64,000 nucleotides of DNA, taken from assembly GCF_000805335.1 (NCBI RefSeq), contig NZ_KN708638.1, positions 6,121,692-6,185,691 on the forward strand, read 5' to 3'. This DNA is from Streptomyces sp. CT34 (GTDB lineage Bacteria > Actinomycetota > Actinomycetes > Streptomycetales > Streptomycetaceae). Positions 17,948 through 26,532 of this stretch are shown piece by piece. The notes below the pieces were generated by a model that ran no database searches, was not told the DNA's origin, and saw nothing but the letters and a program-made list of their open reading frames with translations. Numbering within the stretch: position 1 is the stretch's first letter; every line of letters starts with the position of its first letter. The position numbers and the translations under genes were made by a program.

Positions 17948-19558
17948 ATGAATCCGCACAGCGAACCGCGCAAGCCCGGTACCGACAACCCCTCGCCCGC
18001 CTCCGCGAGCCCGTCCTCCGCGGCCCCCACGGGCCCGCCCGAGCCACCGTCTCCCGGTGCTCGGCCCGGCCCACCCGCCTCCGCCGACCCCACGCAAGCC
18101 GCCGCCCCCACCGCCGCTGCCACCCCCGCTACCCCTTTCATCGCGCCCGACCCGTCCGCCCCCTCCCTCTCCTGCAACGCCTACACCCCGGCCGACCCCA
18201 CCCCCTCCCGCCCGTCCTCCGACCCCGCCGACTCCCGGCCGCGCGACACCACCGCACCCGACGACCCGGCCACCGAACCCCCGGTCACCCTGCGCGGCCC
18301 CGCCGAGCTCGCCGACGCACTGCCGTATCTCATGGGTTTCTACCCGGACGACAGCATCGTGATGGTCGCGCTGCACGGCGAGCGCGCCCGCTTCGGCGGA
18401 CGGCTCAGGCTCGGCATCCCGGCCGACACCACCCAATGGCCCGACGTCTGCGACCAGCTCGCCGACTGCCTCATCACCGGCGCCCGGGACCGCGCCGCGC
18501 GCCCCGTCGGCATCCTTGTCTTCCTCTGCCAGGAACCGTCCCGGGGAGAGACCGGCAAGGACGTCAAGGACCGCCTCCGCCCCCTCGCCCAGCGCCTGCG
18601 CACCGCATGCGGCGCACAGGACGTACCGGTACTCGAAGCCCTGTGCATCTCCAACGGCCGTTTCTGGTCCTACTGTTGCCCCGACTTCCGCTGCTGCCCC
18701 GCGGAGGGGACACCCCTGTTCCTGCCCGGTACATCCGTGATGGCCGCAGCCGCCGCCTACGCGGGAATGCAGGTGCGCGGCTCGCTCAAGGAGATGGAGG
18801 CCCGGCTGGCACCCCGCACCGGACCGCGCGCCGACGACCAGGAGCAGGCCCTGGACACCGCGGCGGCGACGCTCATGCCCCGGATGCTCCGGCCGGACGG
18901 CGCGCCCGTCGTCCGGCGCGAAACCCTCGATCTGGCGCGTGCGATGATCCACCGCTTCCGCCAGGACACCCCCACCGGCAGCAACCGCGCCAGGGACGCC
19001 TGCGACGACGCGCTGATCACCGACCGCGAAGCCGCCGACCTCATCCTCGGCCTCCAGGACCGCGGCACCCGCGACCGGGCCGCGGAATGGATGGACGGCC
19101 CCGAGGCCGCCCCGGCCCTCCGCCTCTGGCGCGCCCTCGCCCGCCGCTGCGCCGGCGGCTACGTCGAGCACGCGGCGGCGCCACTGACCCTCGCCGGCTG
19201 GGTCTGCTGGTCCACCGCAGACGACCCATCCGCACGTGTCGCACTGACCCGTGCCCTCACCGTCGATCCCGGCTACATCTTCGCGCAGATGCTGCACCGC
19301 GCCCTCAACGAGGGCCTGGATCCCGAGCCGCTGCGCCGCTGCCTGCGCGAGCAGCGGAAGGAGGCGGAGAGCGCCGCCGACGGACCGGCGGCCGTCCCGC
19401 AGGAACCACACCGGCCTGCGGACCGGCCCGGACCGCCGCGCCCCGCAGCCGCCGACCGCCCTCGCGGGCCACGCGGCGGCACCGGTCCCGGCACCCGTAC
19501 GACCGGCGCCGCCGGCAAGCGCCGGACCGGCCGGGACGGCGATCGGAGCCGGCGGTGA
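17948..19558 (+). CDS. DUF4192 domain protein
   Basis: This 536-residue actinobacterial protein is of unknown function. Residues 1-112 are Pro/Ser/Ala/Thr-rich and disordered. The DUF4192 domain then runs from VTLRGPAELADALPYLMGFY (about 115) to about 470, including PDDSIVMVALHGERARFGGRLRLG, the SYCCPDFRCCPAEGTPL cysteine-rich segment, ITDREAADLILGLQD, and PLTLAGWVCWSTADDPSARVAL near the end. The tail is Arg/Pro-rich and basic. The cysteine cluster could bind metal, but this is not established. The start at ATG 17948 lacks a clear ribosome binding site and the true start may lie within the disordered region. It is divergent from recQ. Confidence 0.85.
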   Translation: MNPHSEPRKPGTDNPSPASASPSSAAPTGPPEPPSPGARPGPPASADPTQAAAPTAAATPATPFIAPDPSAPSLSCNAYTPADPTPSRPSSDPADSRPRDTTAPDDPATEPPVTLRGPAELADALPYLMGFYPDDSIVMVALHGERARFGGRLRLGIPADTTQWPDVCDQLADCLITGARDRAARPVGILVFLCQEPSRGETGKDVKDRLRPLAQRLRTACGAQDVPVLEALCISNGRFWSYCCPDFRCCPAEGTPLFLPGTSVMAAAAAYAGMQVRGSLKEMEARLAPRTGPRADDQEQALDTAAATLMPRMLRPDGAPVVRRETLDLARAMIHRFRQDTPTGSNRARDACDDALITDREAADLILGLQDRGTRDRAAEWMDGPEAAPALRLWRALARRCAGGYVEHAAAPLTLAGWVCWSTADDPSARVALTRALTVDPGYIFAQMLHRALNEGLDPEPLRRCLREQRKEAESAADGPAAVPQEPHRPADRPGPPRPAAADRPRGPRGGTGPGTRTTGAAGKRRTGRDGDRSRR

Positions 19559-19662
19559 CGCAGCGGTCGCGGTCCGGCCGGCGTGACCTGGGCGCCGGCC
19601 GGAACGTTCACCTATATGGCGCAGGCCGTACGGAGCCCCGACCTCACCAGGGAGCGCAGAGC

Positions 19663-21783
19663 GTGCCAGGGATCGTCCCCACCACCCAGCCGACCCACCA
19701 GCCCGCCGGAGAACGGCGCACCGCGCCGCCCCGGCCGCCCCAACCGCAACCCGTCCACTCCGCGCTGATCTGTGTGGCCCTGCCGTCCCTCGCCGTGTCG
19801 CCCCCCTCGGGGCAGCTCACCGGCGAGGGCTTGGAGGGCTACTACCGGGACGGCCGGCGGATCCTCTCCCGATGCGAAGTACGGGCCGCGGGCGGTGAAC
19901 CACTCGTCGTCCAGGGCCGGTTGGTCGCCGCGGACCGGGCCCGGTTCATCGGTGTGGTCCGCAGAACGGGCGAGCGCGGGCCGGACCCGGAGATCCGGAT
20001 GGAGCGGCTGCGGTACGCCGACGGCACCGAACGGATCACCTTCCACAGCAACGCCGGCCGGCCCGTCCGGCTGCCGGTCGAAATCCGGCTCGGTACCGAC
20101 CTCGCAGAGCTCGGGGCCGTCGCCCTCGGCTTCCCCGGCGCCGAACTCCGCGCCGCGGTCCACGGCTCCGGGCTCCGCTGGACCGGGCCCGGCGCGCACG
20201 CCCTGGTCTCCGCGACGCCCACACCCCAGGACGCCCTGGCCTCGGCGGGTCTGCTGCGCTGGGACCTGGAGCTACCACCGGGCGGCCGGCGCACCGTCGA
20301 GCTGCACGCCCGCCTCGAATACAACACGGGCAACCCCCGGGGCGGCGCCCACCCGGCCGCCCGCGGGCGCCCCGGCCAACCCCGTATTCCCGGTCCGCGT
20401 TCCGCCCTCTCCGGCCCCCGGATGCGTGGCGACCGGCCGCCGCACCCTTGGTCGGCCGCCCACCTGGAATGCGACGACCATCGCGCCGACGCCCTCATGG
20501 CACGCAGCCTCGACGATCTGCGCGGCCTGCTGATGCGCGACCCGGCCATGCCCGCGGACGTCTATGTGGCCGGGGGATTCCCCTGGCGCTGCGGCCTCGC
20601 CCCGGCAGAGGCCCTCTGGAGTGCCCGGATGCTGCTTCCTCTCGGCACCCGGCTTGCTGCGAGCACCCTGCGCACCCTCGCCCGCACTCAACAGGCCACC
20701 CCAGGAGCGGATTTCGGCCGAATTCCCGGCGCCCTGCGCGACGCCGGGCCGCACGCCCCACCGAGCTGCACGGGCATCGAAGCCACCCTCCTCTTCCCCG
20801 CAGTCCTCGCGGAGGCCCGCCGCTGGGGCCTCCCCGACCCGGAGACAGAACGGCTGCTGCCCCCCGCCGAACGGTGCCTCCAGTGGCTGCGCACGGCCAC
20901 CGACCCGCCGGGCGGAGGCCGCGGCGGCTACCTCCCCGACCCGGCGCCCGACGGCCCCTACCGCTGCGAGACACAGGCCCACGCCCACCGCGCCGCGCTC
21001 CTGGGCGCCGACCTCCTCGACGCCTGCGGCTCCTCCGGTGCCGCCGCACTCCGCGACTGGGCGGCCGACCTGAGCACCCGCTTCCGGACCGACTTCTGGG
21101 TGGAGGACCGCGCGGGCGGCCGTCCGGCCGCCCTGCTCACCGTCGACGGCAGGCCGGTGCCGCACCTCGGCTCCACCGCCGCCCATCTCCTCGACACCGG
21201 CCTGCTCGGCGGCGGCACCCTCGCCCCCGGCCTCCTGGACGCGGCACAGACCGACCAACTGGCCCGACTGCTGCGCAGTCCGGCGATGGACTCCGGATGG
21301 GGCCTGCGCGGACTCGGTGCCAAGGAGACCGGCTACAACCCGTTCGGCCACCGCAGCGGTGCCGTCCGCGTCCAGGAAACGGCCATCGCCGCCGCCGGAC
21401 TCGCCGCGGCAGGCCACGAAGCCGCTGCCGGTGCCCTCACCAGGGGCGTTCTCGATGCCGCGGAGAGCTTCGGCCACCGCCTCCCGGAGATGTACGCGGG
21501 GGAGCAGCGCACCGCCGACGGCGCTCCGGTCCCGCACCCGGCGGCCTGCCGCCCTGCCGCTGCGGCGGCGGCCGGGGCGGTCCAGATGCTCGTCACCCTC
21601 GCGGGGCTGCGCCCCGATGTCCCGTCGGGGACGGTGGCCGTCCGCCCGCTCGGCACCGCCCCGCTCGGCGCGATGCAGCTCACGGGACTCACCATCGCCG
21701 AGCAGCCTTTCGCCGTTCGGATCAGCCGGCTGGGGATGGGCATGGTCGAGGCAGCGGCGGACGGCCTGCAACTCGGTTCGTGA
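19663..21783 (+). CDS. Glycogen-debranching-enzyme-like protein
   Basis: This 706-residue protein has an N-terminal beta-rich glycogen-debranching domain (SGEGLEGYYRDGRRILSR type pattern, here TGEGLEGYYRDGRRILSRCEV, residues 45-240) and a C-terminal six-hairpin glycosidase-like toroid (DVYVAGGFPWRCGLAPAEALW around 300, then SGWGLRGLGAKETGYNPFGHRSGAV and ETAIAAAGLAAAGHEAAAG). This architecture is shared with amylo-alpha-1,6-glucosidases and trehalose- or cellobiose-processing relatives, so cytoplasmic alpha-glucan or disaccharide metabolism is likely. The GTG at 19663 is chosen for its GGGAG site upstream; the frame is open further upstream but overlaps DUF4192 without conserved content. The next gene, a Nudix regulator, follows after 48 bases. 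Confidence 0.85.
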   Translation: MPGIVPTTQPTHQPAGERRTAPPRPPQPQPVHSALICVALPSLAVSPPSGQLTGEGLEGYYRDGRRILSRCEVRAAGGEPLVVQGRLVAADRARFIGVVRRTGERGPDPEIRMERLRYADGTERITFHSNAGRPVRLPVEIRLGTDLAELGAVALGFPGAELRAAVHGSGLRWTGPGAHALVSATPTPQDALASAGLLRWDLELPPGGRRTVELHARLEYNTGNPRGGAHPAARGRPGQPRIPGPRSALSGPRMRGDRPPHPWSAAHLECDDHRADALMARSLDDLRGLLMRDPAMPADVYVAGGFPWRCGLAPAEALWSARMLLPLGTRLAASTLRTLARTQQATPGADFGRIPGALRDAGPHAPPSCTGIEATLLFPAVLAEARRWGLPDPETERLLPPAERCLQWLRTATDPPGGGRGGYLPDPAPDGPYRCETQAHAHRAALLGADLLDACGSSGAAALRDWAADLSTRFRTDFWVEDRAGGRPAALLTVDGRPVPHLGSTAAHLLDTGLLGGGTLAPGLLDAAQTDQLARLLRSPAMDSGWGLRGLGAKETGYNPFGHRSGAVRVQETAIAAAGLAAAGHEAAAGALTRGVLDAAESFGHRLPEMYAGEQRTADGAPVPHPAACRPAAAAAAGAVQMLVTLAGLRPDVPSGTVAVRPLGTAPLGAMQLTGLTIAEQPFAVRISRLGMGMVEAAADGLQLGS

Positions 21784-21803
21784 AGGGCCGCGTGACCTGT
21801 TTA

Positions 21804-21825
21804 TCGTCAGGCGGACGACTATGAT
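21804..21825 (+). promoter_or_regulatory. Operator-like repeat overlapping a leaderless promoter
   Basis: The inverted repeat TCGTC-AGGCG-GACGA occupies 21804-21818 and abuts a -10-like TATGAT at 21820-21825. The ATG follows six bases later with no ribosome binding site. The arrangement suits self-repression by the Nudix regulator. Confidence 0.5.
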
Positions 21826-21831
21826 CACGTC

Positions 21832-22599
21832 ATGCCTCCCTACGACCCGTCGGCCTTCCCGCCCTTTGCTGTCACCGTCGACCTGGTCGTGCTCACCGTG
21901 CGCCGCCACGCCCTGTGTGCGCTGGCGGTACGCCGCGGTGAGCCGCCGTTCCAGGGCCGCTGGGCCCTGCCCGGCGGTTTCGTCCGGGCCGACGAGGATC
22001 TTGAGGACGCAGCCGCCCGGGAGCTCGCCGAGGAGACCGGCCTGCACGCCCACCCGGAGGCGGGCCCGCCGCCCGCGTACGGCGCGCACCTCGAACAGCT
22101 CGCCACCTACGGCGACCCCAAGCGCGACCCCCGGATGCGCGTCGTCAGCGTCGCCCACCTGGTCCTGGCCCCCGACCTGCCGGCCCCCAGGGCCGGCGGC
22201 GACGCCCACAGCGCCCGCTGGGCACCCGTGGACACCCTCCTGGAGCACGAGGGAAGCGCGCACGCCCGCGACGGCGAGCTGACGACCCCGCTCGCCTTCG
22301 ACCACGCGCGGATCCTCGCCGACGGCGTGGAACGCGCCCGCTCGAAGATCGAATACTCCTCCCTCGCCACGGCCTTCTGCCCGCAGGAATTCACCGTCGG
22401 CGAGCTCCGCCGGGTCTACGAGGCGGTCTGGGGCGTCGCCCTCGACCCCCGCAACTTCCACCGCAAGGTCACCGGCACCCCCGGCTTCCTGGTCCCCACC
22501 GGCGGTACCACGACCCGTCAGGGCGGACGCCCCGCACAGTTGTTCCGAGCCGGCGGCGCGACCCTCCTCAACCCCCCGATGCTGCGCCCCGAGGTCTGA
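21832..22599 (+). CDS. Nudix hydrolase with winged-helix C-terminus (NrtR type)
   Basis: This is a 255-residue protein. The N-terminal Nudix domain (residues 12-145) has an intact Nudix box, GFVRADEDLEDAAARELAEE followed by TGL, matching Gx5Ex7REUxEExGU. The C-terminal 90 residues (YSSLATAFCPQEFTVGELRRV, then YEAVWGVALDPRNFHRKV and LVPTGG) form the winged helix typical of NrtR regulators of NAD metabolism, where ADP-ribose-type ligands control DNA binding. Some family members retain ADP-ribose pyrophosphatase activity. The target regulon cannot be read from neighbours, since no NAD gene is adjacent. An operator-like inverted repeat overlaps its own promoter. The start is ATG 21832. Confidence 0.9.
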   Translation: MPPYDPSAFPPFAVTVDLVVLTVRRHALCALAVRRGEPPFQGRWALPGGFVRADEDLEDAAARELAEETGLHAHPEAGPPPAYGAHLEQLATYGDPKRDPRMRVVSVAHLVLAPDLPAPRAGGDAHSARWAPVDTLLEHEGSAHARDGELTTPLAFDHARILADGVERARSKIEYSSLATAFCPQEFTVGELRRVYEAVWGVALDPRNFHRKVTGTPGFLVPTGGTTTRQGGRPAQLFRAGGATLLNPPMLRPEV

Positions 22600-22758
22600 C
22601 CCACCGCCGCGCCCCGTCGGACCCCCGCGTCACCACGTCGGCTTCCCCGCCGACTCACACCTCACGAGGCGCGCTCCAGTCGCCATCAGATCAGTCGCGC
22701 CGGCCGCCGGTTCATGCCGTCCGCAGCGCTATCCCCTGGGTCAACATGCCGCCCGCGA

Positions 22759-22778
22759 AGTCACCGGACGAGGTGACT
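22759..22778. repeat. Inverted repeat in the whiH upstream region
   Basis: Perfect 7-bp arms AGTCACC and GGTGACT are separated by six bases. It could be a weak terminator or a binding site. Confidence 0.4.
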
Positions 22779-23412
22779 CGACCGCCTCGACGTCCCCAAT
22801 GGTCACAGCTTGCGCTCCGCCAACTCCTCTGCTCCAAGGCAAACTTGGTTGCTTCCCGGTGAGCATGCGCCGCCTTCCACCCCGGGCACTCACCACCACG
22901 CATCACCACACGCACGACTCATCGCCCATGAGGCCACCACTTGCCCGCAGTTCGCCCGGGACGCGTCCGCCGGCATCCCCGATTGGCCTGTACACCCCGC
23001 TGGTTGCCCTGCGCAGGGAGGCTGGCGGCGTACGCGGCGGACCGATCGCCGGTGCATGACCGCGGCCGGCAATGCGGTGGACGGCCGAACTCGCCATGCC
23101 CATCCGGCATGGGTCGCCACCGCACGCGTCATGCCCGACCCGGCGCCCCGAAGCCCAGCCGGAGTACCCGGTCCGCGAGGCTGCCGACGGCGGTTCGCGG
23201 GCCTTCCGGATTCGACCGAGGCGTATCGATGGCGACGCCTTGTGCGCCCCAACCCTCGGGCGGTGCACCCGCGTTGCTGCCGTCCGCCCTGGGCTGCACT
23301 TATGTGTTCACCGTGCTAACGGGCCGGTGGACGCCGACCTGCCAAGACGCCCGTTTCCGGGCTCCGTTGTTGCACCCGCTGTCCACAACTCGCCGCCGAA
23401 AGCGCATTTCTT

Positions 23413-23420
23413 TCCGATAA
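23413..23420 (+). promoter_or_regulatory. Sigma-WhiG-like -10 element upstream of whiH
   Basis: TCCGATAA matches seven of eight bases of the WhiG -10 consensus GCCGATAA and lies 92 bases before the whiH start. A TAAA -35 at the usual 14-16 base spacing is not present. Confidence 0.35.
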
Positions 23421-23512
23421 AGCGTCAATTGCGAGATAACGGGCGATCACCCTTTCGTGTGCTTTTCACCAAAGACCTCAAGGCCGTTCAGGGTGTCGCC
23501 GACAAAGGATGC

Positions 23513-24442
23513 GTGAGTACCCTTGCGCACACCATGATGACCGCGGCTCGCCCCGGCGACACCGGCCTCGCAGGCCCCGGCGAGCTTGACCGCTACTCCT
23601 ACGCCAACGCCGCCAACGCGACCGGCCAGGAGCGCGCAGAGCGCGTTTCGCCGGTCTGGGAAGGCTCCGAAGCAGACATCGGCCGGGTCGGCCGTCGCGC
23701 GGCGGGCAGCCGTGGCCGCGGCCTCCACGGCCAACTCGTGCAACAGCTCGGCCAGATGATCGTCTCCGGCGATCTCGGTGCCGACCGCCCGCTCGTCCCC
23801 GAGGAGATCGGCCAGCGCTTCGAGGTCTCCCGCACCGTCGTCCGCGAGTCGCTGCGCGTCCTCGAGGCCAAGGGGCTGGTCAGCGCGCGCCCCAACGTAG
23901 GCACCCGGGTACGCCCGGTCAGCGACTGGAACCTCCTCGACCCCGACATCATCGAGTGGCGGGCCTACGGGCCGCAGCGCGACGACCAGCGGCGCGAGCT
24001 GTGCGAGCTGCGCTGGACGATCGAGCCGCTCGCCGCCCGCCTCGCCGCCGGCCACGGCCGCGAGGACATCCAGCAGCGGCTCCCCCACATGGTCGAGATC
24101 ATGGGCCACTCCGCCGCCCAGGGCGACACCATGACGTTCACCCGCGCCGACGTCGAGTTCCACACCCTGCTCCTCCAGCTCGCCGGCAACCGGATGCTCG
24201 AGCACCTCTCGGGCATCGTCACCTCCGCCCTGCATGTCTCCGGCGGATCCGGCGGCGGCTGTGAGCGGCCGGTCGAGACATCCGTGGGCCAGCACATGCG
24301 GGTCGTCGACGCGATCGGTTCCGGCGACGCCACGGCCGCCGAATCCGCGATGCGCCAGCTCCTCGCCGCCCACGGTGAGACCGGCGGGCAGGGCACCGGG
24401 ACGCCCGTGGACCACGTCGTCCCCGCGCCCCGCGAGCACTGA
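23513..24442 (+). CDS. whiH: GntR-family sporulation regulator WhiH
   Basis: This 309-residue FadR-subfamily GntR regulator has a winged helix at residues 75-140 (RGLHGQLVQQLGQMIVSGDL, VPEEIGQRFEVSRTVVRESLRVLEAKGLVSARPNVG) and a helical FCD ligand domain (LCELRWTIEPLAARLAAG, FHTLLLQLAGNRML, SVGQHMRVVDAI). The N-terminus MSTLAHTMMTAARPGDTGLA and the position directly before hrdB match WhiH of S. coelicolor, which is needed for sporulation septation in aerial hyphae. The start is GTG 23513 with AAAGGA five bases upstream; an ATG at 23534 is an alternative. whiH is known to depend on sigma WhiG, and a partial WhiG -10 is seen upstream. A perfect hairpin follows before hrdB. Confidence 0.9.
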   Translation: MSTLAHTMMTAARPGDTGLAGPGELDRYSYANAANATGQERAERVSPVWEGSEADIGRVGRRAAGSRGRGLHGQLVQQLGQMIVSGDLGADRPLVPEEIGQRFEVSRTVVRESLRVLEAKGLVSARPNVGTRVRPVSDWNLLDPDIIEWRAYGPQRDDQRRELCELRWTIEPLAARLAAGHGREDIQQRLPHMVEIMGHSAAQGDTMTFTRADVEFHTLLLQLAGNRMLEHLSGIVTSALHVSGGSGGGCERPVETSVGQHMRVVDAIGSGDATAAESAMRQLLAAHGETGGQGTGTPVDHVVPAPREH

Positions 24443-24543
24443 AGGGCCGTACCCGACCACGTGCGGACCGTAAGCCCAGCGCGACCTCGTGCCCCGCGCA
24501 CTCCGATGGAGGGTGTGCCGTGCGTACCGAAGGAGCGCAAGAT

Positions 24544-24575
24544 CGCCGGATCCGGGGCGTCGTCCGGATCCGGCG
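24544..24575 (+). terminator. Terminator of whiH
   Basis: A perfect 12-bp inverted repeat CGCCGGATCCGG (24544-24555) and CCGGATCCGGCG (24564-24575) with an eight-base loop lies 102 bases after the whiH stop, separating it from the hrdB promoter region. Confidence 0.8.
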
Positions 24576-24842
24576 GCAGACCTTGAGAGGGTTGCATGTC
24601 ATATGACTGGGAATAGGTCGTTATGGGGTGTGACTCGGGCCACGCAGATTGGGCGTAACGCTCTCCGGGGAAGCGCGATGACTTAAGAGGTGATAGCCGA
24701 GGAGGGAATACGAGCGGCGTTCGTGACGCTGTTCAACTCCCCGGTTGCCCCTGCGCCGTCGGTCCATCCCCACCGGCGGTCGTCGGCTCCGATCCGCATG
24801 GACGGGGTCGGAAGCCGTTTCCATCGTTCCGAGAGGTTGTTC
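24576..24842 (+). promoter_or_regulatory. hrdB promoter and leader region
   Basis: These 267 bases separate the whiH terminator from hrdB. Candidate elements include TTGCAT (24592-24597) with TAGGTC (24614-24619) at 16-base spacing. Two GGAAT motifs (24610-24614 and 24705-24709) recall sigma-R -35 boxes but lack a GTT at 18-19 bases. A long 5' leader is likely. No promoter is assigned with certainty. Confidence 0.35.
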
Positions 24843-26393
24843 GTGTCGGCCAGCACATCCCGTACGCTCCCGCCGGAGATCGCCGAGTCCGAGTCTGTGA
24901 TGGCGCTCATCGAGCGGGGAAAGGCAGATGGGCAGATCGCCGGCGATGACGTGCGTCGGGCCTTCGAGGCTGACCAGATTCCGCCAACCCAGTGGAAGAA
25001 CGTTCTGCGCAGCCTCAACCAGATCCTCGACGAGGAGGGTGTGACGCTGATGGTCAGTGCCGCAGAGGCGCCCAAGCGCACCCGCAAGAGCGTCGCAGCG
25101 AAGACTCCCGCAAAGCGCACCGCCACCAAGACCGTGGCCGCGAAGACCGCCACGGTGAAGAAGGCCACCGCCGCCGCCCCCGCCCCCGTGGCGGACCCGC
25201 CGGCGGGTGAGTCCGAGTCCGCGCCTGTGAAGAAGGCTGCGGCGAAGAAGACGGCCGCCAAGAAGACGGTCGCGAAGAAGACCACGGCCAAGAAGGCCAC
25301 GGCCAAGAAGACGGCGTCCAAGAAGGACGTCGACGAGCTGCTCGACGACGAGGTGACCGAGGAGACCGCGGCACCCGGCAAGGGCGAGGCTCCCGAGGCC
25401 GCCGAAGGCGCCGAGAACGCCGGCTTCGTGCTGTCCGACGACGACGAGGACGACGCCCCCGCGCAGCAGGTCGCCGCGGCCGGCGCCACCGCCGACCCGG
25501 TCAAGGACTACCTCAAGCAGATCGGTAAGGTCCCGCTCCTCAACGCCGAGCAGGAGGTCGAGCTCGCCAAGCGCATCGAGGCCGGCCTGTTCGCCGAGGA
25601 CAAGCTGGCGAACAGCGACAAGCTCGCGCCGAAGCTCAAGCGCGAGCTGGAGATCATCGCCGAGGACGGCCGCCGCGCGAAGAACCACCTCCTGGAGGCC
25701 AACCTCCGACTGGTCGTCTCCCTGGCCAAGCGGTACACCGGCCGCGGCATGCTCTTCCTGGACCTGATCCAGGAGGGCAACCTCGGTCTGATCCGCGCGG
25801 TCGAGAAGTTCGACTACACCAAGGGCTACAAGTTCTCGACGTACGCGACGTGGTGGATCCGCCAGGCGATCACCCGCGCCATGGCCGACCAGGCCCGTAC
25901 GATCCGTATCCCCGTCCACATGGTCGAGGTCATCAACAAGCTCGCGCGCGTTCAGCGCCAGATGCTCCAGGACCTGGGCCGCGAGCCCACCCCGGAGGAG
26001 CTGGCCAAGGAACTCGACATGACCCCCGAGAAGGTCATCGAGGTCCAGAAGTACGGCCGCGAGCCGATCTCGCTGCATACTCCGCTGGGCGAGGACGGCG
26101 ACAGCGAGTTCGGTGACCTCATCGAGGACTCCGAGGCCGTCGTCCCGGCCGACGCGGTCAGCTTCACGCTCCTGCAGGAGCAGCTGCACTCCGTGCTGGA
26201 CACTCTCTCCGAGCGTGAGGCCGGCGTGGTGTCCATGCGCTTCGGCCTCACGGACGGCCAGCCCAAGACGCTGGACGAGATCGGCAAGGTCTACGGCGTC
26301 ACGCGTGAGCGGATCCGTCAGATCGAGTCCAAGACGATGTCGAAGCTGCGTCACCCGTCGCGTTCCCAGGTGCTGCGCGACTACCTCGACTGA
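24843..26393 (+). CDS. hrdB: Principal RNA polymerase sigma factor HrdB
   Basis: This 516-residue group 1 (sigma-70) factor is essential for housekeeping transcription. It starts with region 1-like LPPEIAESESVMALIERGKA, followed by a lysine-rich AAKKTAAKKT repeat region (about 85-170) and an acidic stretch, both typical of HrdB. Region 1.2 is DPVKDYLKQIGKVPLLNAEQE. Region 2 includes LRLVVSLAKRYTGRGM, DLIQEGNLGLIRAVEKFDY and FSTYATWWIRQAITRA, region 3 includes IPVHMVEVINKL, and region 4.2 is TLDEIGKVYGVTRERIRQIE. The start is GTG 24843 (MSASTSRTLPPE) with GAGAGG upstream, as in S. coelicolor; the frame is open for 51 further codons without conserved content. It sits directly after whiH, as in other Streptomyces. 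Confidence 0.98.
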   Translation: MSASTSRTLPPEIAESESVMALIERGKADGQIAGDDVRRAFEADQIPPTQWKNVLRSLNQILDEEGVTLMVSAAEAPKRTRKSVAAKTPAKRTATKTVAAKTATVKKATAAAPAPVADPPAGESESAPVKKAAAKKTAAKKTVAKKTTAKKATAKKTASKKDVDELLDDEVTEETAAPGKGEAPEAAEGAENAGFVLSDDDEDDAPAQQVAAAGATADPVKDYLKQIGKVPLLNAEQEVELAKRIEAGLFAEDKLANSDKLAPKLKRELEIIAEDGRRAKNHLLEANLRLVVSLAKRYTGRGMLFLDLIQEGNLGLIRAVEKFDYTKGYKFSTYATWWIRQAITRAMADQARTIRIPVHMVEVINKLARVQRQMLQDLGREPTPEELAKELDMTPEKVIEVQKYGREPISLHTPLGEDGDSEFGDLIEDSEAVVPADAVSFTLLQEQLHSVLDTLSEREAGVVSMRFGLTDGQPKTLDEIGKVYGVTRERIRQIESKTMSKLRHPSRSQVLRDYLD

Positions 26394-26412
26394 CCGGACC
26401 TGCTCCGTTCGC

Positions 26413-26460
26413 GCCGCGAGCCCGGCCCTCCCACCTCGGTGGACGGGTCGGGCTCGCGGC
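26413..26460 (+). terminator. Terminator of hrdB
   Basis: Perfect 12-bp arms GCCGCGAGCCCG (26413-26424) and CGGGCTCGCGGC (26449-26460) enclose a 24-base loop that can fold into a smaller hairpin. It starts 20 bases after the hrdB stop. Confidence 0.85.
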
Positions 26461-26532
26461 CGTCCGGGTGCGGGGCGCGGCCGTTTGGGTCACTCTGGGT
26501 GGGCGACCACTGTCCCAGAGTCAGGAGTCCGT

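Larger units (their letters stand above)
22600..23512. other. Long gene-free stretch upstream of whiH
   Basis: This 913-base gap has no credible gene; open frames on both strands give Arg/Pro/Ala-rich translations without domains. Contents noted are an AGTCACC-N6-GGTGACT inverted repeat (22759-22778), a CTGTCCACA one mismatch from a DnaA box (23379-23387), and a sigma-WhiG-like -10 TCCGATAA (23413-23420). Codon-position bias is weak, so a decayed gene cannot be excluded. Confidence 0.5.

Noticed and set aside
18436..19662. Upstream extension of the debranching-like gene across DUF4192
   Set aside because: The extension overlaps the DUF4192 coding region in another frame and is Arg/Pro-rich; the conserved domain begins after the GTG at 19663.
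22903..23268. Minus-strand frame in the whiH upstream region
   Set aside because: The translation lacks domain features and codon bias; several overlapping frames on both strands are equally open.
24610..24733. Sigma-R-type promoter for hrdB (GGAAT with GTT)
   Set aside because: GGAAT occurs twice, but GTT is not at the required 18-19 base spacing in either case.
24690..24842. 51-codon N-terminal extension of HrdB
   Set aside because: HrdB proteins begin at MSASTSRTLPPE, and a ribosome site precedes the GTG at 24843.
24621..26354. 577-codon open frame on the minus strand opposite hrdB
   Set aside because: The Leu/Val/Gly-rich translation is a reverse reading of the HrdB lysine repeats and helices.
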